The notes under the pieces were generated by a model. The model was given only the letters and a program-made list of their open reading frames with translations, was not told where the DNA came from and ran no database searches. Positions 59,581 through 64,000 of a stretch of DNA of 64,000 nucleotides are shown piece by piece. Source of the stretch: Microvirga splendida (GTDB lineage: Bacteria > Pseudomonadota > Alphaproteobacteria > Rhizobiales > Beijerinckiaceae); assembly GCF_016427565.1 (NCBI RefSeq), contig NZ_JAELXT010000001.1, positions 1 to 64,000 of the forward strand. The letters are read 5' to 3'. The position numbers and the translations under genes were made by a program. Every line of letters starts with the position of its first letter. Position 1 is the stretch's first letter.

Positions 59581-59583
59581 GCA

Positions 59584-59613
59584 AGAAGCGCCGCACATCT
59601 GCGCGGCGCTTCT
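59584..59613 (-). terminator. 11-bp hairpin after the Liv-type binding-protein gene (copy B)
   Basis: AGAAGCGCCGC (59584-59594) and GCGGCGCTTCT (59603-59613) pair perfectly with an 8-base loop, 15 bases after the stop of the gene at 59629. The stem is nearly the same as that of copy A, so it was duplicated with the gene. Confidence 0.7.
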
Positions 59614-59628
59614 GGTGTCATGTCGTGC

Positions 59629-60804
59629 TCAGTTAGACTTGGCGGCCTTCACCGGGTCCTTGACGTTCGGGATCGTGGCGAACTCCACATTGTAGAGCTC
59701 CCCGTCCTTGCGCTCCACCTTGCGCACATAGATGTTCTGCACGATGTCGCGGGTCTGCGGGTCGATCGACACCGGACCGCGTGGGCTGGTCCAGCTCATG
59801 CCCTTCATGGCATCGATCAGCGCCTGCCCGCCCTGGCCGTTGGTCTTCTTCAAACCTTCGTAGATCAGGTGCATGCCGTCATAGCCGCCCACGGCCATGA
59901 AGTTCGGGCGCATGCCGTTGCTGGCCTTCTTGAACGCCTCCACGAAGGACTTGTTCTTAGGGCTATCATGCGCGGCAGAATAGTGGTGGCTCGTAGTGGC
60001 ACCCACCGCTACGTCCCCGATAGTATTGAGGAGATCGTCGTCCGTCACACTCCCTTCGGCCAGAAGGCGAATGCCGCTCTTGTCGAGACCGCGCTCCACG
60101 AACTGCTTCATGAACTGTGCGCCCACACCGGAAGGCACGAACGCGAGAAGTGCATCGGGCTTGGCATCGGCGACCTTCTGCAGGAAGGGCGAGAAATCGG
60201 GGTTCGCGAGCGGAACCCGCAGGTTCTCGACCCGGCCACCTGCCTTGGTAAAGACCTCGGTGAACGCCTTCTCCACGTCGATGCCGGGACCGTAGTCGGA
60301 GACCAGCGTCACGGCCTTCTTGATGCCGTTCTTGGCAGCCCAGTCGGCAAGGGGGACCGTCGCCTGCGCGGCTGTGAAACTGGTGCGCACCACGAAGGGC
60401 GACGCTTCCGTGATCGTCGAGGTTGCGGCTGCCATCACCACCATAGGCACCTTGGCCTGCGTGGCGAGCGGCGCGGTGGCGAGCGCCAGCGGCGTGAGGC
60501 CGAAGCCGGCAAGCACGTCCGCTTTTTCGTTGACGATCAGCTCCTGGGCCAGACGCTTGGTCACGTCGGCCACGCCCGTGTCGTCCTTCACGATCAGCTC
60601 GATCTTCTTGCCCGCCACCGTATCGCCGTGCTGCTGCATGTACAACTTCGCGGCCGCCTCGATCTGCCGCCCCGTGGAGGCGAACGGCCCCGTCATCGGC
60701 AGGATGAGGCCGATCTTCACCGCCTCCTGCGCCAAGGCTGCCCCGCTCAGGGCCAGCGTCACCGCCGCGGCGCCCGCAGCTCCCAGGAATGTCCGACGTC
60801 GCAT
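59629..60804 (-). CDS. ABC transporter substrate-binding protein (Liv type, copy B)
   Basis: The 391-residue paralogue of copy A has the same signal peptide (MRRRTFLGAAGAAAVTLALS) and an identical last 96 residues. Differences cluster in the ligand-binding middle: IRLLAEGSVTDDDLLNTIGD here against IKLIGPGDVTDDDILNGMGD, and FTAAQATVPLADWAAKNG against FTLPQATVPMAEWAAKND. It has no permease genes of its own; it probably feeds the livHMGF system at 51912-55301 with a second, related ligand. It stands directly upstream of vanAB, so a methoxylated aromatic acid is a reasonable ligand. Confidence 0.88.
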   Translation of the reverse strand: MRRRTFLGAAGAAAVTLALSGAALAQEAVKIGLILPMTGPFASTGRQIEAAAKLYMQQHGDTVAGKKIELIVKDDTGVADVTKRLAQELIVNEKADVLAGFGLTPLALATAPLATQAKVPMVVMAAATSTITEASPFVVRTSFTAAQATVPLADWAAKNGIKKAVTLVSDYGPGIDVEKAFTEVFTKAGGRVENLRVPLANPDFSPFLQKVADAKPDALLAFVPSGVGAQFMKQFVERGLDKSGIRLLAEGSVTDDDLLNTIGDVAVGATTSHHYSAAHDSPKNKSFVEAFKKASNGMRPNFMAVGGYDGMHLIYEGLKKTNGQGGQALIDAMKGMSWTSPRGPVSIDPQTRDIVQNIYVRKVERKDGELYNVEFATIPNVKDPVKAAKSN

Positions 60805-60940
60805 GTTACTTTTCCTCCCAAGGCTCCGCTCAGTTCGTGCCGAGCAGTATCTCGATTAAGACGCCAGCAAACGGCTCCTGAAACAAATTAGTTTTTCGGC
60901 GCCATTGCTTAGAGAAATTCATATATGAGGCCCTGCAGCC

Positions 60941-61255
60941 TCAAGGGGTCATAGGGTCGATCCGGTGTGCCTGGAAGCGTGAGGCCAGGGCCGTAATCTC
61001 GATGGACTCGACGAGACCCGCACGGGCGAACGGATCGTTCTCCGCAAAAGCCTGAGCGGCCTCCCGCGTGGGCGCCTCCAGAATCCCGAAATTTCCGATG
61101 GGCGTCTCGACATCGTCCGCCGTCAGGGCGCTGCCGATCAGCACTCTCGCGAGTCCGCCTCCGCCTGTGGCGACGTGCTGGCGGTGGGCATCCCGGTGCT
61201 GCTCGCGCAGTTCCGCCATACCGGGCTTGTGGCGGCAGATCATGAGCCAATGCAT
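60941..61255 (-). CDS. YCII-related domain protein
   Basis: The 104-residue protein opens MHWLMICRHKPGMAELREQH, with the conserved His and Asp of YciI-like proteins following (HRDAHRQHV). It ends in a ferredoxin-like fold typical of the family (FAENDPFARAGLVESIEI, the DPF motif). YCII proteins occur in several aromatic degradation clusters, where they may act as isomerases or dehalogenase-like catalysts. It starts four bases after the stop of ligB, so it belongs to the ligA-ligB operon. Its reaction is unknown; tautomerisation or lactone chemistry after ring opening is possible. Confidence 0.78.
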   Translation of the reverse strand: MHWLMICRHKPGMAELREQHRDAHRQHVATGGGGLARVLIGSALTADDVETPIGNFGILEAPTREAAQAFAENDPFARAGLVESIEITALASRFQAHRIDPMTP

Positions 61256-61259
61256 GGGA

Positions 61260-62126
61260 TCACGCTGCCACGGCCGGCGAGGCCGTTGCCGCATTCTCCA
61301 TGACGATCATGCCGGCCCCCGTCATGGAAGCGGGCACGAAGTAATGCTTGTGCCGCACCACCACGTCGCGATCCATGGCACCGCGCATCACGAGCCACAT
61401 CATCAGCTCCGCTCCCTCGCTGCCGAACATCTCCACATACTGCTCGCGGGACATGCCCGCGAGCTTGTCGGGGTCGGTGGCGATGTCATTGAGGAAAGCT
61501 CGATCCGCCTCCGGGTTCACGAAACCTGCACGAGCGCCCTGAAGCTGGTGGGACAGACCGCCCGTGCCGAGGACCACGAAGCGCTCGTCGGTCGGGTAGC
61601 TCTCAATGGCCTGCCGCAGAACGCGGCCCATCTCGTAGCAGCGGCTCGGAAGCGGGATAGGATACTGGATCACATTGACGAAGATCGGCACGACCTGCAC
61701 CGGCCACTCGGCGGGACGACCCCAGAACAGCTCCATCGGAACCTGAATGCCGTGGTCCACCTCGATCTCCTGGCAGATCATCGGATCGAACCGATTCTCG
61801 ATCAGGGTGTCGATGAAATGCCAGGAGAAATCGACCGCTCCCTTGAAGGACGGAATGGCGCGCGGGCCCCAGCCTTCGTCGACCGGGCGGTATTCCTCGG
61901 CGCAGCCCACCGCGAAGGTCGGCACCTTGTCGAGGAAGAAGGAGTTGCCATGATCGTTGAAGATCACGACCGCCACGTCGGGCTTGTGCTCCTTCACCCA
62001 ATCCTGTCCCGGGATGTAGCCGTCGAAGAACGGCTTCCAGTCCGGCGTGTCGCGCAGCCCCTTGTCGATCGCTGCGCCGATCGAGGGAACGTGGGATGTT
62101 CCCAATCCGCCAATGAGCTTTGCCAT
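61260..62126 (-). CDS. ligB: Protocatechuate 4,5-dioxygenase beta subunit (LigB-like)
   Basis: The 288-residue class III extradiol dioxygenase has LGTSHVPSIG (H12), FNDHGNSFF (H59), the catalytic-type His H193 in LGTGGLSHQLQG, and a Glu in GSEGAEL (about 237-240) for the third iron ligand. This matches the Sphingobium LigB pattern (H12, H61, H195, E242) with a two-residue shift. It cleaves protocatechuate, or gallate, between carbons 4 and 5 together with LigA. The start overlaps the ligA stop (TAATG), so the subunits are co-translated. Confidence 0.88.
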   Translation of the reverse strand: MAKLIGGLGTSHVPSIGAAIDKGLRDTPDWKPFFDGYIPGQDWVKEHKPDVAVVIFNDHGNSFFLDKVPTFAVGCAEEYRPVDEGWGPRAIPSFKGAVDFSWHFIDTLIENRFDPMICQEIEVDHGIQVPMELFWGRPAEWPVQVVPIFVNVIQYPIPLPSRCYEMGRVLRQAIESYPTDERFVVLGTGGLSHQLQGARAGFVNPEADRAFLNDIATDPDKLAGMSREQYVEMFGSEGAELMMWLVMRGAMDRDVVVRHKHYFVPASMTGAGMIVMENAATASPAVAA

Positions 62127-62479
62127 TATACTTTCTTACCTAAACGGTTGCGCAGGAAATCGTCATGCTCCATGCCCGCCTGATGGGCGCCGATCTCGGT
62201 GATACGGACCGGGTCGACGGCAGAGATCTTGAGGATGAAGAAGAGATTGCCGCCAAGGCGCACCATTTCGCGCCAGTTGCGTGTCATGACGGCCTCTTTC
62301 TCTTCCGGCGTCAGGCCGAAGCGATCGAGATAGGCACTCTCGTCCTGCTTGAAGGCCTCGCGGTTCTCAGGCCTGCTCAAGCCCATGGCCATCTTGTTGA
62401 TGCGATAGCCGCCCAATGAGCGCTTGCGGTCGAACAGCGGCGTATCGGGAATGCGATCCTGCCCTGGCTTCTCTTCCAT
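62126..62479 (-). CDS. ligA: Protocatechuate 4,5-dioxygenase alpha subunit (LigA-like)
   Basis: The 117-residue helical small subunit has PLFDRKRSLGGYRINKMAMG, DESAYLDRFGLTPEEKEAVM and REMVRLGGNLFFILKISAVD, which match LigA. It is somewhat shorter than the about 139 residues of the Sphingobium protein. It caps the LigB active site. Start at ATG 62479; in-frame codons back to 62521 are not family-like. It lies four bases after the stop of the alpha/beta hydrolase gene, completing an operon hydrolase-ligA-ligB-YCII. Confidence 0.87.
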   Translation of the reverse strand: MEEKPGQDRIPDTPLFDRKRSLGGYRINKMAMGLSRPENREAFKQDESAYLDRFGLTPEEKEAVMTRNWREMVRLGGNLFFILKISAVDPVRITEIGAHQAGMEHDDFLRNRLGKKV

Positions 62480-62483
62480 GATA

Positions 62484-63239
62484 TCAGCTCCCCATCGCTG
62501 CGGCGCCATGTGCGCTCGCATGCCTGCTCTCGAAGCCCATCCAGCGCAGCAGGGCGCTTGACACCTGCTCGGGCTGCTCGAGCAGGGTCATGTGACCGCT
62601 GTCCTCGATCACCACGAGTTCCGCGTTCGGGATCCGGGCGGCCATTTCCTCGTGCTGCGCGAGCGGGCTCCATCGATCCTGGCGTCCGACCATCACCAGG
62701 GTTGGGCAGGTGATGTCAGCCAGACGAGGAACCAGGTTCGGGCGGTTGAGAAGCGCCCGGATCTGCCGCTGGTGCTGCTCGGGCGTCGCCCGCATCACCA
62801 TTTCCTTGAGAGGAGCAAGAAGCGCCACGTCTCCCATCCGATCCACATGGACCATGGGCGGGAGCCAGCGGTCGGCAAGAGCTCCCATGCCCTCGGTGAA
62901 GGCTAGGTCTACCAGCACCTGCCGCTTGGCCTCCTCGCCGTCTTTACGGGAGTCGATGCCGGTGTCGATCAGAGCCAGCTTCCGAATGCGCTCAGGCGCC
63001 AGATGCGCCATCTCCATGGCGACCCGGGCGCCCATGGAATGCCCGATGGCGATGATCGGCCCCTCCACCATCCCCAGCGCAGAACGGGCCATGGCCTCAA
63101 GGGAGTCGTGCTGAGAGAAATCAGCCACGAGAACATGTGCATGGGGGCGCAGCGCTTCGATCTGCGCCGTCCAGACGCTCGCATCGCACAAGAGTCCCGG
63201 CAGGAGAAGGATGGTCGGGTGTTCGTTTGCAGCGGTCAT
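62484..63239 (-). CDS. Alpha/beta hydrolase
   Basis: The 251-residue hydrolase has ILLLPGLLCDASVW at the oxyanion strand, nucleophile elbow GHSMGARVA, acid in VGRQDRWSP and His in EDSGHMTLLEQP. The family includes enol-lactonases and C-C bond hydrolases. It is just upstream of ligA on the same strand. A role on an ester or lactone of the protocatechuate route is plausible, although the classical 4,5-pathway hydrolase (LigI, lactonase) belongs to a different fold. It may instead release an aromatic acid from an ester. Confidence 0.83.
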   Translation of the reverse strand: MTAANEHPTILLLPGLLCDASVWTAQIEALRPHAHVLVADFSQHDSLEAMARSALGMVEGPIIAIGHSMGARVAMEMAHLAPERIRKLALIDTGIDSRKDGEEAKRQVLVDLAFTEGMGALADRWLPPMVHVDRMGDVALLAPLKEMVMRATPEQHQRQIRALLNRPNLVPRLADITCPTLVMVGRQDRWSPLAQHEEMAARIPNAELVVIEDSGHMTLLEQPEQVSSALLRWMGFESRHASAHGAAAMGS

Positions 63240-63290
63240 GGTTGCGCTCCTCGGGCGATGACTGGATGAACCGTGCTCAACGGCTTCTCC

Positions 63291-64000
63291 CTACTGCTTC
63301 GGAATGCCTGCCTTCTCGATCACCGCCCGCCACTTTTCGATGTCTGACTGAAGCCGCTCCGTCAGCTCAGCGGGCGTCTCGCTGCGTGCCTCGATGCCGA
63401 GATCCAGCAGCCGCGCCTTGATCTCCGGCATGGCGAGGATCTCCTTGAGGGCAGCATTCAGCTTCTGGACGATGGGCTCCGGAGTGCCCTTCGGCGCGAA
63501 GAGGGCATTCCAGGACGTGACATCGAAGCCCGAGATGCCCGCTTCCTGAACGGTCGGCACATCAGGCAACGCGGGCGAGCGGCGAGGTCCCGACGTGGCA
63601 AGCGCCCGCACCTGCTGGCCTTCCAGCGCCGATTTCAACGCGGCTTGGGAGTCGATCAGGAGATGCGTATCGTTCCGGATCAGCGATACGAGCGCATCCG
63701 GCGTGTTGCGGAACGGGACGTGCCGGAAGTCGACCCCTGCCTCGCCCTTGAACAGGACGGACGTGAGATGCTGAGTGCTGCCGACAGCGATGGTCGCGAC
63801 GTTCAGGTCCCCCGGCTTGTCTTTGGCGGCCTGGAGCAGGTCCTTGAACGACTTGTACTCGGAATTCGCATTCACCACGAAGAGAAAGTCGAAGGTGCCA
63901 AGGGTGGAAATCGGTACGAAATCCTTCAACGGATCGAAGGGCAGGTTGGCGAAAAGCGGCACGCTTACGGCCGTTCCGTTCGTGAGCATCGTCAGGGTAT
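63291..64000 (-). CDS. TctC/Bug-family solute-binding protein (partial, runs off the right edge)
   Basis: The visible 236 or so residues lack the N-terminus and signal. The sequence TLTMLTNGT at the edge corresponds to the DGYTLLM motif about 85 residues into the family. Following segments VGSTQHLTSVLFKGEAGVDF, HVPFRNTPDALVSLI and ALPDVPTVQEAGISGFDV are typical Bug features (carboxylate-binding loop and PTVxEAG). Bug proteins bind small carboxylates, including aromatic ones, for tripartite tricarboxylate-type uptake. An internal ATG at 63989 is not the start. No TctA/B genes are in view. No hairpin is evident after its stop. Confidence 0.85.
   Translation of the reverse strand, partial: TLTMLTNGTAVSVPLFANLPFDPLKDFVPISTLGTFDFLFVVNANSEYKSFKDLLQAAKDKPGDLNVATIAVGSTQHLTSVLFKGEAGVDFRHVPFRNTPDALVSLIRNDTHLLIDSQAALKSALEGQQVRALATSGPRRSPALPDVPTVQEAGISGFDVTSWNALFAPKGTPEPIVQKLNAALKEILAMPEIKARLLDLGIEARSETPAELTERLQSDIEKWRAVIEKAGIPKQ

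Larger units (their letters stand above)
59584..60804 (-). repeat. Duplicated unit B: binding-protein gene plus hairpin
   Basis: Partner of 55326-56545. DNA is nearly identical near the 3' end (for example 59638-59760 against 55379-55501) and the 5' end (60600-60804 against 56341-56545), but diverged in the middle. Between the two units lie the GntR, vanB and vanA genes. Confidence 0.8.

Noticed and set aside
1..64000. Mobile elements, CRISPR arrays, tRNA or rRNA genes
   Set aside because: I saw no transposase or integrase motifs, no regularly spaced repeats and no tRNA-like or rRNA-like sequence. The only long repeat is the pair of binding-protein genes.

Overview
The window reads as chromosome of a GC-rich alphaproteobacterium, most likely Hyphomicrobiales. 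Reasons: gguAB/chvE-type sugar transport, Tad pilus genes, several TRAP and branched-chain-type ABC transporters, GTG/TTG starts and tightly overlapping operons. A Microvirga/Methylobacteriaceae-like host is my guess from gene content; no rRNA or other taxonomic marker is present. I see no tRNA, rRNA, CRISPR array, insertion sequence or prophage. About 62 protein genes are called.

Layout. 1-2.0 kb: end of an unknown gene, then tadE and tadG-like genes and a strong terminator. 2.1-5.5 kb: a LuxR-type response regulator and a hybrid histidine kinase. 6.0-7.4 kb: a VWA protein overlapping a membrane J-domain protein. 7.4-13.9 kb: a leftward operon with a TRAP transporter (DctP, fused DctQM), SDR, alpha/beta hydrolase, double PCC/DUF296 protein and an exported intradiol dioxygenase. 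Facing it at 14.2-17.5 kb are an IclR regulator, an acyl-CoA ligase and an SDR. 17.5-25.3 kb: a quinate/shikimate block with quiC (3-dehydroshikimate dehydratase), two tandem GntR regulators, TRAP dctPQM, an aroQ paralogue and a quinate/shikimate dehydrogenase. 25.5-27.8 kb: small unknown genes and a PAQR/hemolysin III protein.

27.9-40.2 kb: pentose/hexose uptake and oxidation. It has chvE-gguA-gguB, a second sugar ABC operon of YtfQ-YtfR-YtfT-YjfF type ending in a GntR regulator, and divergent L-arabinonate dehydratase plus 2-dehydro-3-deoxy-arabinonate dehydratase genes. 40.7-49.8 kb: one rightward operon with aldehyde dehydrogenase, a Liv-type ABC transporter, a GST-fold protein, a class III CoA-transferase and an HMG-CoA-lyase-like enzyme, followed by an XRE-cupin regulator. 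50.8-64.0 kb: a leftward aromatic block with a TctC-type binding protein (cut by the window edge), alpha/beta hydrolase, ligA, ligB, a YCII protein, two near-duplicate Liv-type binding proteins, vanA/vanB-like O-demethylase, a GntR regulator, livHMGF and a terminal MetE-like methyltransferase.

Together the genes suit an organism feeding on plant material. Quinate/shikimate (via quiC) and vanillate-like methoxy-aromatics (via vanAB) both converge on protocatechuate, which ligAB opens by 4,5-cleavage. Pentoses enter by two ABC systems and are oxidised without phosphorylation. The points most worth a second look are the AroQ paralogue lacking the catalytic histidine, the ALDH/CoA-transferase/lyase operon of unknown substrate, the MetE-like gene ending an aromatic-uptake operon, the mosaic duplicated binding proteins, the exported intradiol dioxygenase/PCC operon, and a hairpin directly after each of the seven complete binding-protein genes.
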